DNA from: Algoriphagus pacificus
GTDB taxonomy: Bacteria > Bacteroidota > Bacteroidia > Cytophagales > Cyclobacteriaceae
Direction of reading: 5' to 3'
Assembly (NCBI RefSeq): GCF_017254845.1
Contig: NZ_JAFKCU010000001.1
Span: 310,001 to 374,000, forward strand
Length of the DNA stretch: 64,000 nt
The notes beneath the pieces were generated by a model that made no database searches, was not told the DNA's origin, and saw nothing but the letters and a program-made list of their open reading frames with translations. Below, piece after piece: positions 34,942 through 44,197 of the stretch (the first letter of the stretch is position 1; the number at the start of each line of letters is the position of its first letter). The position numbers and the translations under genes were made by a program.

Positions 34942-35745
34942 ATTTTTATAATAGTATTCGGTAGCTAAACGAACTGATCCCTGACTTATCAGAAGTTCTT
35001 TCGCCTCTGCTTCCTCGACACCCGTAACTTCCATAATCATTTTGGTACCTCTTTCCACAAGTTTAGAATTGGAGAGTTGCATGTCCACCATTTTGTTACC
35101 TTTCACTCTCCCTAGCTTAATCATCACAGTGGTTGAGATCATATTCAAAACCAACTTTTGGGCTGTTCCAGATTTCATTCGGGTACTTCCAGTCACAAAT
35201 TCAGGTCCCACCACAACTTCCACAGGAAGCTCAGCCACCTCTGCCAATGGCGATCCTAGATTACATGTAATACAACCAGTGAGCAATCCATTTTCTTTGG
35301 CTTTGCGAAGTCCTCCAATCACATAGGGAGTAGTACCAGAAGCCGCAATACCAATAATCGTATCGTCAGGATTGAATCCATATTTTTGAATATCGATCCA
35401 TGCTTGTTCAGGATCATCTTCTGCATTTTCAACAGCTTTTCTGATCGCTGTATCTCCACCTGCGATAATTCCAATAACCCATTCATGGGGAACCCCATAG
35501 GTAGGAGGACATTCTGAAGCATCTAAAATCCCTAATCTTCCACTGGTGCCTGCACCAATGTAAATCAGTCTGCCTCCAGCTTCCATTCTCGGCACTATAT
35601 TCTCAACCAATCGAGTGATTTCAGGTAAAACCGTTTTCACCGCAGCAGGCACAACATGATCTTCGGTATTGATATTTAACAGCAATTCACTCACCGTCAT
35701 CTTTTCTAGATTGTCATAGTGGGAAGCACTTTCTGTTACTTTCAT
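34930..35745 (-). CDS. murQ: N-acetylmuramic acid 6-phosphate etherase
   Basis: 271 residues with an SIS-type sugar isomerase fold. The phosphosugar loop GAGTSGRLGILDASECPPTYG region (about 64-84) carries the catalytic Glu, and VTGSTRMKSGTAQKLVLN follows (about 187-204). It cleaves the lactyl ether of MurNAc-6-P to give GlcNAc-6-P in peptidoglycan recycling. It overlaps the upstream kinase gene by 4 bases (ATGA type), so the two are translationally coupled and likely act in sequence. It ends inside a hairpin terminator. Confidence 0.95.
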   Translation of the reverse strand: MKVTESASHYDNLEKMTVSELLLNINTEDHVVPAAVKTVLPEITRLVENIVPRMEAGGRLIYIGAGTSGRLGILDASECPPTYGVPHEWVIGIIAGGDTAIRKAVENAEDDPEQAWIDIQKYGFNPDDTIIGIAASGTTPYVIGGLRKAKENGLLTGCITCNLGSPLAEVAELPVEVVVGPEFVTGSTRMKSGTAQKLVLNMISTTVMIKLGRVKGNKMVDMQLSNSKLVERGTKMIMEVTGVEEAEAKELLISQGSVRLATEYYYKNKTS

Positions 35746-36584
35746 AATTTTTCCTGATGATATAGCGTCAGTCCTGAAATTGGACTTTCGATGATGAGAT
35801 TTGTTTTGATTTGAGAATCCAAAGCAGCTTTTCTTAAGATATCGCTATTATAGTAAGCGATGGATCCTACGAAATTAACAGGCTTGTCTCGATAATTCTT
35901 GTATTTCATGACATGAACTTTAAAAAAGTCCACAAAGGAATTATAATAAAGCATGTAGCAATAAGGATCTGATTTATGCTCCGTAATAAATCTGCAAAAG
36001 CTAGCCATGTACCTATTCGGAAAAGGCTGGCGATACACATGCTCTTGGATGGTAGTTGCTGTCAGCTTCAGTTTATCCACTAGCTCTTCTTTTATCTGAA
36101 CTGGCATTTCATCGTTGATGAAATCCATTAGAAATTTTCTGCCAATGTATCCTCCACCGCCTTGATCTCCCAAAATATATCCTGGTGCAGGTCTGGTATC
36201 TATAATTTCAGAGCCATCATAATCACAGCTATTGGAGCCCGTTCCTAAGATGCATGCAATACCAGCTTGATGTCCACAGGTAGCTTTGGCTGCCGCAGAT
36301 AGATCGTGATCAACATGAATTTTGGCTTTTGAGAAAATGGTCCTCAAGGCATTTTCAACTTCTTTCTTTCTTGAGTCAACTGAACAGCCCGCACCGTAGT
36401 AATAAATCTCTTCTATTTCGGATTCAAGATTAATCAAAAACTCATGGCGCATATTAATCGCCATTTCTTCTGAGGTTTGGTAATATGGATTGAATCCCAC
36501 ACCTCTGTATTGGCTGATTTTTCCATTTTCATGGATTACTCTCCAATCTGTTTTTGAAGAACCACTATCTGCAATTAATATCAT
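35742..36584 (-). CDS. BadF/BadG-type amino-sugar kinase (N-acetylglucosamine kinase-like)
   Basis: 280 residues with the ASKHA fold: phosphate 1 loop ADSGSSKTDWRV (about 4-15), adenosine/phosphate 2 region ILGTGSNSC (about 112-120) and GDQGGGGYIGR. Related enzymes phosphorylate N-acetylglucosamine or N-acetylmuramate. The coupled murQ gene favours a MurNAc/GlcNAc kinase that feeds MurQ with MurNAc-6-P. Exact substrate is inferred. Cytoplasmic. One base separates it from the cytochrome b5-like gene upstream. Confidence 0.87.
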   Translation of the reverse strand: MILIADSGSSKTDWRVIHENGKISQYRGVGFNPYYQTSEEMAINMRHEFLINLESEIEEIYYYGAGCSVDSRKKEVENALRTIFSKAKIHVDHDLSAAAKATCGHQAGIACILGTGSNSCDYDGSEIIDTRPAPGYILGDQGGGGYIGRKFLMDFINDEMPVQIKEELVDKLKLTATTIQEHVYRQPFPNRYMASFCRFITEHKSDPYCYMLYYNSFVDFFKVHVMKYKNYRDKPVNFVGSIAYYNSDILRKAALDSQIKTNLIIESPISGLTLYHQEKL

Positions 36585-36585
36585 G

Positions 36586-36813
36586 TTATTCCAATTGGCC
36601 TATAGCCGTGAATTTTTCAAATACCTGTTTTGAATGTGGCGCATCTTCCAATTCTTCGGTGAGATCCTGCCCTGCCCAATGCTCATAATGCTTCCCATTT
36701 CTCCACATTTTTGAGGTAGTGACATCGTAAATCACTCCTTGAAAGGCAATCCAAATTTCAGGCTTATCCTGCCCATTTCGAAGAGCAAGTTGCTGTTTTG
36801 TATAAATTTTCAT
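36586..36813 (-). CDS. Small cytochrome b5-like heme-binding domain protein
   Basis: About 75 residues from the ATG at 36813; a longer start at 36843 overlaps the upstream gene. The pattern YTKQQLALRNGQDKPEIWIAF then GVIYDVTTSKMWRNGKHYEHWAG matches the cytochrome b5-like heme/steroid-binding group, with the HxxHxxG-type position seen as HYEHWAGQ. It has no membrane anchor or signal. Its ATG overlaps the stop of the arginase-fold gene (TGATG), so they are coupled. Function unknown. Confidence 0.8.
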   Translation of the reverse strand: MKIYTKQQLALRNGQDKPEIWIAFQGVIYDVTTSKMWRNGKHYEHWAGQDLTEELEDAPHSKQVFEKFTAIGQLE

Positions 36814-37964
36814 CAGAGCAATTTGATCTGGGCATTGACCCATCTTTCAGGAATCTCTCCTTTTTGGGCTACTTGATAATCTGCGTAGCTGCAAGGAACT
36901 GTACTCACTCGATCAAACTTCTCTGTTTCATTATGGGGAATTTCCATCCACCATTTCCCGCTCTTTTTACTCTTGTAAAATACCAGGGTATTTGGTTTGG
37001 AGTCCAGAGAAACAGTATACTTTATGTAATCATTGCTTTTAAAGGAAAGACTGTCTTTTCTGGAATAGAATCCTTCGATAAAATACCAAATCATCACAGC
37101 CACAACTTTTGCTGTTTTATTATGGGCATCATCATAATAAGGTTCGTAGCCATAAATCCCAATTGAACTTAGCTTTTCATTTGTTCCTGCAAACCAACAA
37201 ATTTGACAGGCTTCTTCGGCAGTAAGCCCAAAAGGCTGTGCATCGACAGCACCAGGAGCATCAGTGGACTGAATTGCTGCTAAATCAAAACTCACAAAAT
37301 CAGCATTTCGGATCAAAGGTTCTATTTCTTTAAATTCTGATCGAACCTGACCCAATCTCACATGATCGAAGTATAATTTTTCCATCACATTGATCAATGA
37401 TGGATCAACCAGAAAGCTTTGATATGCTAAATGCGAATAGGAAAACAAGAAATTTGGCTGGTGTAAAATGATCTCTTGGGTGTGCTGATCAGCCATTGGA
37501 CCGGTTTCTTCCATATCCAATTTTGCATCCACTGTCAGAAGACTGACCAATTTCTTCATCTTTTTATAAGACAAATATTGGCCGTAATCCAGATCATGCG
37601 TTCCCCCAATGTAAATCGGAAGTATCTGCTGCTTCATCAAATATTCACCTACTTGCTGAATAGCCTCACAAGTTTCTTCCAGAGTTTCTCCAGATATCAA
37701 ATCCCCCAAATCCGCTACCCGAATAGCACCAAACCCTCTCTTCAGCTCATAAAGCTTTTCTCTGATTTCCGAGCTGGACCTATCTAAACTTTCATATTTC
37801 TTTATCCCTCGTGTTTCTTTCAGGCCAACGATAGCGATCTGCATTCCCTTTAGTTCGGGGAAGCTTTCACCGTAAAAATGGATTTGATGGAAGAAGGTAT
37901 TATCCGGATATTTTTTCTGCCAAAGAAAATCTGCAACCGGTTCAAAGAAAGATTGAATATTCAT
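36813..37964 (-). CDS. Arginase-fold (formimidoylglutamase-like) protein with missing metal ligands
   Basis: 383 residues, clearly of the ureohydrolase fold: GGTHDLDYG (about 120-128), TVDAKLDME (about 145-152) and SFDLAAIQSTDAPG (about 225-238) are the three metal-binding motifs. In active members they read GGxHD/S, DAHxD and SFDxDxxDP. Here the His of DAHxD is Lys148 and the second Asp of DxD is Ala229, so at least two of six manganese ligands are absent. It may be inactive, use one metal, or have a new role. The standard label is formimidoylglutamase (histidine breakdown), but no hut genes are near. The coupled cytochrome b5-like gene follows. Confidence 0.8.
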   Translation of the reverse strand: MNIQSFFEPVADFLWQKKYPDNTFFHQIHFYGESFPELKGMQIAIVGLKETRGIKKYESLDRSSSEIREKLYELKRGFGAIRVADLGDLISGETLEETCEAIQQVGEYLMKQQILPIYIGGTHDLDYGQYLSYKKMKKLVSLLTVDAKLDMEETGPMADQHTQEIILHQPNFLFSYSHLAYQSFLVDPSLINVMEKLYFDHVRLGQVRSEFKEIEPLIRNADFVSFDLAAIQSTDAPGAVDAQPFGLTAEEACQICWFAGTNEKLSSIGIYGYEPYYDDAHNKTAKVVAVMIWYFIEGFYSRKDSLSFKSNDYIKYTVSLDSKPNTLVFYKSKKSGKWWMEIPHNETEKFDRVSTVPCSYADYQVAQKGEIPERWVNAQIKLL

Positions 37965-38137
37965 AAGGGTGTGGTAATAGGTAAAAATAATGAAAAATTG
38001 ACAGGGTTCTCAAGAGATTCTAATCCCAAATTGAATCCCAAGTCAGTTTTAAAAAGTGAAACAAATTCCTTGCCTCATCCCAATTTCAACAATTCTTTAG
38101 AAGTCAAATGCTTAGATAATTAAAAATGAACAAAAAA

Positions 38138-38157
38138 AATCCCGCCGAAGCGGGATT
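38138..38157 (-). terminator. Terminator of nqrF
   Basis: Arms aatcccgc and gcgggatt with a cgaa loop (a stable UUCG-type loop on the minus-strand RNA); A8 on the left reads as T8 after the hairpin on the minus strand. Confidence 0.92.
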
Positions 38158-38163
38158 TATATT

Positions 38164-39468
38164 TTATCCTCCGAAATCATCGAAGCGGATATTTTCCTGT
38201 GGAATTCCTAGATCATCCAACAGTTTCAATACTGCAGCATTCATCAAAGGAGGACCGCAAAGGTAATATTCTACCTCATCTGGCTCAGGATGATTCTTTA
38301 AGTAGTTATCATACAGTACTTGGTGAATGAAACCTACATATCCATCTCCTTCTTTGTCATCAAGAGATTTTTTGATTTTCCAGTTGTCTTCAGGAAGTGG
38401 TTCGGATAAACCAATATGGAACTGGAAGTTCGGGAAATCTTCCTCAATGGCTCTGAAATGAGGGACATAGAACAATTCTTTCTTAGATCTACCTCCATAC
38501 CAGTAAGAAACTTTTCTGCTTGTTTTCTCTGTATGGAAAAGGTGGAAGATTTGTGCTCTCAATGGAGCCATACCGGCACCACCACCGATGTAAACCATTT
38601 CTCTTTGAGTTGGATTGATATGGAATTCACCATAAGGTCCAGAAATAGTTACTTTATCACCTGGCTTTCTAGAGAATACATAAGAAGAACAAACACCAGG
38701 ATTTACATCCATCCATTTGTTATTAGCTCTATCCCAAGGTGGAGTTGCGATACGAATTGTCAACATTACGATATTACCTTCAGCTGGGTGGTTAGCCATG
38801 GAGTAAGCTCTGAATAGCTCCTCATCATTTTTCATGACAAGATCCCAAAGACCAAATTTATCCCAATCACTTTGGTAAACATCAGCTGGGTGACCCAATT
38901 CCGGATGTGGAGTGATATCCATCTCCTTGAAATTAACGGTCACTACAGGTACGTCAATCTGGATATATCCACCAGCTTCGAAATCCAAAGTTTCTCCCTC
39001 AGGAAGTTTTACTTTAAATTCTTTAATGAAAGTAGATACGTTGTAATTTGAAATAACCTCGCAATCCCACTTTTTGATACCAAAAATCTCTTCTGGAACG
39101 CGGATTTTCATGTCATTCTTCACTTTCACCTGACATGCCAGACGAACGTTTCCTTGCTGCTCTGCTCTGCTCAAGTGACCAACTTCAGTTGGAAGAACTT
39201 CTCCTCCACCTTCTTCGACCACACATTTACACATAGCGCAAGTACCGCCACCACCACATGCGGATGGAAGGAAGATTTTTTGACCCCCTAAAGTAGACAG
39301 CAAAGTAGTCCCTGCTGAAGTAACGATTGGAGAACTTTCATCACCATTGATTACAATGCTGACATCCCCTGAATTGACCAATTTGGATTGGGCAAAAAGG
39401 AGAATAAATACCAGTAGCAATATGATTACTGTAAAAGCTACTATGGATGTGATAATTACTGAACCCAT
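38164..39468 (-). CDS. nqrF: Na+-translocating NADH:quinone reductase subunit F
   Basis: 434 residues. An N-terminal membrane helix (about 5-27) is followed by a 2Fe-2S ferredoxin domain with [14 protein letters not shown] and LACQ (about 68-115) and a ferredoxin reductase module: FAD-binding RAYSMANHP (about 230-238), NAD-binding [12 protein letters not shown] (about 297-308). NqrF takes electrons from NADH into the sodium-pumping NQR complex at the inner membrane. No other nqr subunits are visible; the gene stands alone with its own promoter (39518-39551) and terminator, so nqrA-E must be elsewhere if present. Confidence 0.94.
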   Translation of the reverse strand: MGSVIITSIVAFTVIILLLVFILLFAQSKLVNSGDVSIVINGDESSPIVTSAGTTLLSTLGGQKIFLPSACGGGGTCAMCKCVVEEGGGEVLPTEVGHLSRAEQQGNVRLACQVKVKNDMKIRVPEEIFGIKKWDCEVISNYNVSTFIKEFKVKLPEGETLDFEAGGYIQIDVPVVTVNFKEMDITPHPELGHPADVYQSDWDKFGLWDLVMKNDEELFRAYSMANHPAEGNIVMLTIRIATPPWDRANNKWMDVNPGVCSSYVFSRKPGDKVTISGPYGEFHINPTQREMVYIGGGAGMAPLRAQIFHLFHTEKTSRKVSYWYGGRSKKELFYVPHFRAIEEDFPNFQFHIGLSEPLPEDNWKIKKSLDDKEGDGYVGFIHQVLYDNYLKNHPEPDEVEYYLCGPPLMNAAVLKLLDDLGIPQENIRFDDFGG

Positions 39469-39517
39469 GAAATATTGGTTTTATTTTCTCGTATGGATTG
39501 ATTCCAATTTTGGAACA

Positions 39518-39551
39518 CAAATATATTTATTAATCCTATAAACAGGTCAAA
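39518..39551 (-). promoter_or_regulatory. Bacteroidota-type promoter for nqrF
   Basis: On the minus strand TTTG (39551-39548), 22-base spacer, tatatttg (39525-39518), about 50 bases before the nqrF start. Confidence 0.65.
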
Positions 39552-39602
39552 ACCAAAACCAAATTTGGCTCGAAACCTGAATTCATTTGATAGAATAACT
39601 GA

Positions 39603-40445
39603 TTAATTATGCAAGAGGTTTAGCAAAGTGGTCAATCTGTTTTTTAATTGACGTCTGTCAATAATAAAATCAAGAAAACCATGCTCTAAAACGAACTCTG
39701 AGCTTTGGAAACCTTTTGGCAAATCTTTGCCGATAGTTTCACGAATTACACGAGGTCCTGCAAATCCGATCAATGCTTCCGGTTCTGCAATATTAAAATC
39801 CCCCAACATTGCATAAGAAGCTGTCACGCCTCCTGTGGTAGGATCTGTCAGTAAAGAAATGAAAGGAATTCCAGCCTGATCCAATAAAGCAAGCTTGGCA
39901 GAAGTCTTTGCCATTTGCATCAATGAGAATCCCGCTTCCATCATTCTAGCTCCTCCTGACTTAGAAATCATCAAGAAAGGAATTTTGTTTTTAAGCGAAT
40001 GATCAATAGCGCGAGCGATCTTTTCACCCACTACTGATCCCATAGATCCACCGATGAAATTGAAGTCCATACAGGAGACTACGATATCCAGGCCATTCAT
40101 TTTACCAACTGCTGATCTAACGGCATCATTCAGTTCTGTCTTCCGAATAGTCGCTTCGATTCTAGAAGTATAGGGTTTTGTATCTGTGAAATTCAAGGGA
40201 TCTCCAGACTTCATGTCTTTATCCAACTCCTTGAATTTATTCCCATCAAACAGAATCTCGAAATATTCTTTAGAGCCAATTTTCACATGAAAATCGTCAT
40301 CAGGACATACATAAGCATTGTTTTTCAACTCACGCGTATGAATGATATTTCCGTTTGGGGTTTTAAACCAAAGGCCATCAGGAGTATCCTTTTTCTCCGC
40401 TGTGGAGGTTTTGATGCCTTTGTCTGTTCTTTTAAACCAAGCCAT
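39603..40445 (-). CDS. accD: Acetyl-CoA carboxylase carboxyltransferase subunit beta, zinc finger degenerate
   Basis: 280 residues. The carboxyltransferase core is intact: [35 protein letters not shown] and [18 protein letters not shown]. The N-terminal zinc ribbon, CxxC-x15-CxxC in E. coli, is degenerate: the region [20 protein letters not shown] then VCPDDD keeps only Cys47. With AccA it transfers carboxyl groups to acetyl-CoA in fatty acid synthesis. The zinc ligands also appear lost in flavobacterial AccD, as I recall, so this is probably a lineage trait. It is transcribed divergently from cstA. Confidence 0.93.
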   Translation of the reverse strand: MAWFKRTDKGIKTSTAEKKDTPDGLWFKTPNGNIIHTRELKNNAYVCPDDDFHVKIGSKEYFEILFDGNKFKELDKDMKSGDPLNFTDTKPYTSRIEATIRKTELNDAVRSAVGKMNGLDIVVSCMDFNFIGGSMGSVVGEKIARAIDHSLKNKIPFLMISKSGGARMMEAGFSLMQMAKTSAKLALLDQAGIPFISLLTDPTTGGVTASYAMLGDFNIAEPEALIGFAGPRVIRETIGKDLPKGFQSSEFVLEHGFLDFIIDRRQLKNRLTTLLNLLHN

Positions 40446-40485
40446 AATATGATTTTAGGTCGTTGTTTTGACGAATCAAAGGTTA

Positions 40486-40493
40486 CAAATTTA
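40486..40493 (-). promoter_or_regulatory. Putative -7 promoter element for accD
   Basis: Minus-strand taaatttg, a perfect TAnnTTTG, 40 bases before the accD start. No clear -33 box. Confidence 0.45.
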
Positions 40494-40674
40494 GTCCATA
40501 TCTCCATTAAATAAAACCAGTAATCAAATAGCAACCCATTTATTCCAACTTAAATTCTTTTTGATTTCGTATACAATTCCTTTTTTACTCCTTCTTTATT
40601 TGCTTTATTTTGAGTTATAATTGATTTACAGCACTTTTCAGCTGTGATTTCAGCATTTACCCAAATACCCAACT

Positions 40675-42309
40675 ATGAACCTCCCTTTGCTTTTACTTGC
40701 TTCTGGAATCATTCTTTTTGTAGCCTATAAATTTTATGGCTCCTATGTCTATAGAAAATTTGGGTTGACAGATGATAAACCTGCACCCTCTCATGAGTTC
40801 AAAGATGGAGTAGATTACGAGCCTAGTAAACCGATAGTCGTATTGGGCCACCACTTTGCCTCCATCGCTGGCGCGGGACCTATTGTTGGACCAATCATCG
40901 CTATCACTTTCGGATGGATCCCTGCGGTTATCTGGATCTTAATTGGCGGAATCTTTTTTGGAGCTGTTCACGATTTGGGAAGTATGGCAGCTTCACTGAA
41001 AACAGATGGAAAATCCATCGGAGTTATCATCAGAAAGCAAATTGGTCCCCGAGGCAAGCAATTATTCATTCTCTTTAGTTTTTCCACACTAATTTTGGTC
41101 ATCGCTGTTTTTGCGGATATTATCGCTAAGACATTTGTAAGTAATCCAGGCGTAGCCTCGGCCTCCATTTCCTTTATTTTCTTGGCTATGGCTTTTGGAT
41201 GGGTGAGTAAAATCGTAGGAAATAAAAAAATTGCTTTCGTTATCCTAAGTACGATCGGAGTAATCCTCATGTACTTTTTTGTCTATGTGGGAATGCAAAT
41301 TCCATTGCTTTTAGATTATAAAATCTGGATTCTTGCTTTACTGGGCTATGCATTTATTGCTTCAGTGACTCCTGTCAGTCTGCTTCTTCAACCCCGGGAT
41401 TACCTAAACAGCTTCTTATTATATGGGATGATCTTAGCGGCAGTTTTAGGGATTTTTGTTGCAAATCCAGAAGTCAAAATGAGCAATGAAATCGTGATGT
41501 CTTCTGAAAGTCTAGGCTATATTTTCCCAGTATTATTTATCACCATAGCCTGCGGAGCAATCAGTGGTTTCCACTCCCTAGTCGCTTCAGGAACCACTTC
41601 CAAACAGTTGGATAAGCCAAGTGATGCAAAAGTCGTAGGATTTGGAGGGATGTTGATTGAATCTTTCTTAGCCATCATTTCTGTAAGTGCCGTTGTGGTT
41701 CTGGAAAGAGGAGATTTCATGAGCAGATTGAGTGGAGAAGGCCCAGTTGCGTTATTTTCTACTGGTCTCGGAGGGATGATCTCAAGTTTGGGTATTCCCG
41801 AAGAATTTGCAGTTGCATTTGTTGCATTGACCGTGTCTGCTTTTGCCCTGACTACTTTAGACACTTGCACCAGGTTGGCAAGATTTACCCTTCAAGAATA
41901 TTTTGAGGACATTCCTCATCCTGTAGCAAAAACAGTCGCAACCAATCGCTATTTATCAACAAGTATTGTTGTAGGCTTTTCTATTCTATTGTTGGCATCG
42001 GGAGAGTTTACCACTCTTTGGCCAATTTTTGGTTCAGCCAATCAATTATTGGCGGCTCTAGCTTTATTGACCATTGCAGTGTGGATGATTCGACAAAAAG
42101 TAAACGCTTGGTTTGTCACCATTCCTATGTTTTTCATGTTTACAGTGACGCTGGCGTCTTTGGGATTATTTGCCTGGAGAAACTTCCAAGACGAAGTTTA
42201 TGTACTTTCTCTTATCGCCGCGGCCTTGTTCATCCTTGCAATTTCGCTAATGGTACTGGCTACAAAAAGTCTAAAATCTGAAGTCAAAGAACCGGCAAAG
42301 GCTCTTTGA
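40675..42309 (+). CDS. cstA: Carbon starvation protein CstA-type transporter
   Basis: 544 residues, about 13-15 membrane helices; shorter than E. coli CstA (701). The N-terminal CstA motifs are clear: VLGHHFASIAGAGPIVGPI and ISGFHSLVASGTTSKQL. In E. coli, CstA and BtsT are peptide/pyruvate uptake proteins. Here the substrate is inferred (pyruvate or peptides). Its 3' end folds into a 12-bp hairpin that covers the stop codon (42279-42314), 12 bases before the convergent barrel gene. Confidence 0.9.
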   Translation: MNLPLLLLASGIILFVAYKFYGSYVYRKFGLTDDKPAPSHEFKDGVDYEPSKPIVVLGHHFASIAGAGPIVGPIIAITFGWIPAVIWILIGGIFFGAVHDLGSMAASLKTDGKSIGVIIRKQIGPRGKQLFILFSFSTLILVIAVFADIIAKTFVSNPGVASASISFIFLAMAFGWVSKIVGNKKIAFVILSTIGVILMYFFVYVGMQIPLLLDYKIWILALLGYAFIASVTPVSLLLQPRDYLNSFLLYGMILAAVLGIFVANPEVKMSNEIVMSSESLGYIFPVLFITIACGAISGFHSLVASGTTSKQLDKPSDAKVVGFGGMLIESFLAIISVSAVVVLERGDFMSRLSGEGPVALFSTGLGGMISSLGIPEEFAVAFVALTVSAFALTTLDTCTRLARFTLQEYFEDIPHPVAKTVATNRYLSTSIVVGFSILLLASGEFTTLWPIFGSANQLLAALALLTIAVWMIRQKVNAWFVTIPMFFMFTVTLASLGLFAWRNFQDEVYVLSLIAAALFILAISLMVLATKSLKSEVKEPAKAL

Positions 42310-42314
42310 CTTCA
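42279..42314. terminator. Large hairpin spanning the cstA stop codon
   Basis: Perfect 12-bp inverted repeat, arms tgaagtcaaaga (42279-42290) and tctttgacttca (42303-42314), loop 12 bases. The TGA stop at 42307-42309 lies in the second arm. No T-run follows; it sits between two convergent genes 12 bases apart. Confidence 0.5.
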
Positions 42315-42321
42315 AGATAAA

Positions 42322-43425
42322 TTATAATGAGTTAAAAGGAGTAGCAACTTTTCGAGGGATTCTCCAAGCCAAGGAAAAATTGATCAAATAATCTGCGAAA
42401 GCTGCATCTCCGTGCACAACATCATCTGGAGTTGAGTTTTCGATATCAGTAACACTTTGAGTTCTATTTCTAAGTAAAGCGATTGGCACATTCAAGGTTC
42501 CAGTTACATTTCCTTTCATATAGCTGATCCCTGGCTCCACTGAAACAATATATCCAGGTCTTCTAAAACCGTTACTGCCTCCGATAGCATCACGTACTGG
42601 AATTCCCTCCATGCGGCCGCCAAGTGAAATCCCCAATCCATGGATTTTCTCGAAAGATTTGAAAACACCGGTTCTCACTGCATACTGATCCGGCACGCTC
42701 ATGATAGCCTCATTTTCTCTTCTTCTATTGGTTGGGGTTCCATTCATTTCTTTTGGATTAAACATGTAGAAACCATCATAATACCAGAAATAGGTACTTT
42801 TAATATTCCACAAACCCTGGAAATCTACAATCAAACCTGTACCGCCATCGCCAAGTTGGATAGATTGATCTACTGTTTTCACTTCAGCAACCCCTTCAGT
42901 CCCTTGATTATAAAAGGTACTGGTAGCGGCATAATCACCTGTTGGAAATTTAATCCCCAAGCCAATGGCAGTATTGCCTTTTTTAGCTTTTTCCCCTGAA
43001 AGCAACCAATATCCAGCACCGATTCGCATGTCTCCAAATCCTTTTGAATAAGTTGTATGTCTTTCAGTACGCCCATGTTCATACAAAGAACTGCGCTCAT
43101 TGTACTGCAAAGGCAGAGAAATGATTCCGTAGATTCTTTCATTAAATGCATAACTGATATTGAAATCAACACCATGTTGATGGTTGATTACCTCAGTTCC
43201 ATCCTCCACACGATTTGTTTCTTCGTGTGTTCCTCTGAAGTGTCTAAATGATTTGAAGTACCGGTAATTTGCTGAAATATTCCATTCGCCTTTTTCCAGC
43301 ATATTTCCTTGTCCTACGGCATTTCCCAATCCAGAAAACTGGCGAATGGCTACACAGCCCTGGCCGTATGAATTTATTGTACACAGTAACATGGCTACTG
43401 CTATAATAGTAGTAATTTTTTTCAT
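42322..43425 (-). CDS. Outer-membrane beta-barrel protein of unknown function
   Basis: About 367 residues from the ATG at 43425, which gives a proper signal peptide (ends INSYGQ); a 45-base upstream extension is possible. The mature chain is a beta-barrel: many alternating aromatic strands (WNISANYRYFKSFRHFRG, FNISYAFNERIYGIISLPLQ) and a GLGIKFPTGDY segment like that of MetA-pathway/phenol-type transporters. It ends in ...LINFSLAWRIP, an outer-membrane barrel-like terminus. Substrate not assigned. Upstream DNA carries two TATTCGAATA-like motifs (43507-43531). Confidence 0.75.
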   Translation of the reverse strand: MKKITTIIAVAMLLCTINSYGQGCVAIRQFSGLGNAVGQGNMLEKGEWNISANYRYFKSFRHFRGTHEETNRVEDGTEVINHQHGVDFNISYAFNERIYGIISLPLQYNERSSLYEHGRTERHTTYSKGFGDMRIGAGYWLLSGEKAKKGNTAIGLGIKFPTGDYAATSTFYNQGTEGVAEVKTVDQSIQLGDGGTGLIVDFQGLWNIKSTYFWYYDGFYMFNPKEMNGTPTNRRRENEAIMSVPDQYAVRTGVFKSFEKIHGLGISLGGRMEGIPVRDAIGGSNGFRRPGYIVSVEPGISYMKGNVTGTLNVPIALLRNRTQSVTDIENSTPDDVVHGDAAFADYLINFSLAWRIPRKVATPFNSL

Positions 43426-43535
43426 TGTTATAGGGTAAATTGTTAAGTACTTGAAATGAGATACTTTCAAAAGATTAAAATTCTCTTATTCAGAAAATCA
43501 ATTAGTTATCGAATAAGATGTATTCGAATAAAAAA

Positions 43536-44090
43536 TCAAGAAAACTGGGGAGGTGGTGAATCAAGGGTGAACACCGGATTTTGATAAGCTGAAAAAATAA
43601 ACCCTATTAAATTATTATCGATTCTTGTAGAATAAGCCTTAAATGTAAAATCTTCACTTTGAATGTAATCCTTCACGAAATTCTTCAATAGTGATTTACT
43701 TCCCTGATCGGAAGGGAGTTCATCATCTACTAAGGATGAAATCCATTTTTTAACTGTATTGTCAAGTACTTTTCTTGCAGTATCAGGCACATAAACTATC
43801 TGCAATTTGTCATTGATGTATCGTTGCTTAATGGCACGATAATACTTTCCGTCTTTTTCAAATCGGGTATTTGTCACTTGAAAATCCTCTTGAAAAGACA
43901 TGTATGGAACTGACAATGGGACTTCCATTATTCTCTCTTCCAAATCTCCATTTTGCATGCTATACACTTTATCCTCCCACTTGGATTCAAGGTGGCTATC
44001 AAAGGATAAATAGAAAGCGTAATAGCCAAAATGGTAGATGGCAAAACACAACAGAAGTAATATGGAAGAGAATTTTTTCAATTCAGACAC
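43536..44090 (-). CDS. Secreted or membrane-anchored protein, function unknown
   Basis: 184 residues. A hydrophobic segment (about 8-29) looks like an uncleaved signal anchor. The rest is soluble and mixed alpha/beta (about 35-170) and ends in a Pro-rich tail, LDSPPPQFS. No known family recognised. Similar small proteins with a C-terminal PPP motif occur near metal-related genes in Bacteroidota, but I cannot link this one. It is upstream of the barrel gene on the same strand, 110 bases away. Confidence 0.68.
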   Translation of the reverse strand: MSELKKFSSILLLLCFAIYHFGYYAFYLSFDSHLESKWEDKVYSMQNGDLEERIMEVPLSVPYMSFQEDFQVTNTRFEKDGKYYRAIKQRYINDKLQIVYVPDTARKVLDNTVKKWISSLVDDELPSDQGSKSLLKNFVKDYIQSEDFTFKAYSTRIDNNLIGFIFSAYQNPVFTLDSPPPQFS

Positions 44091-44197
44091 TTTACAATGC
44101 GAAAAGTAAATATAAAATCAGGCTTTCCCCAATAAATAATTAAAAACCTCTCTGGAAATAATTCAATTTGGGTTAATCCAAATTTTAATTGGTATTT

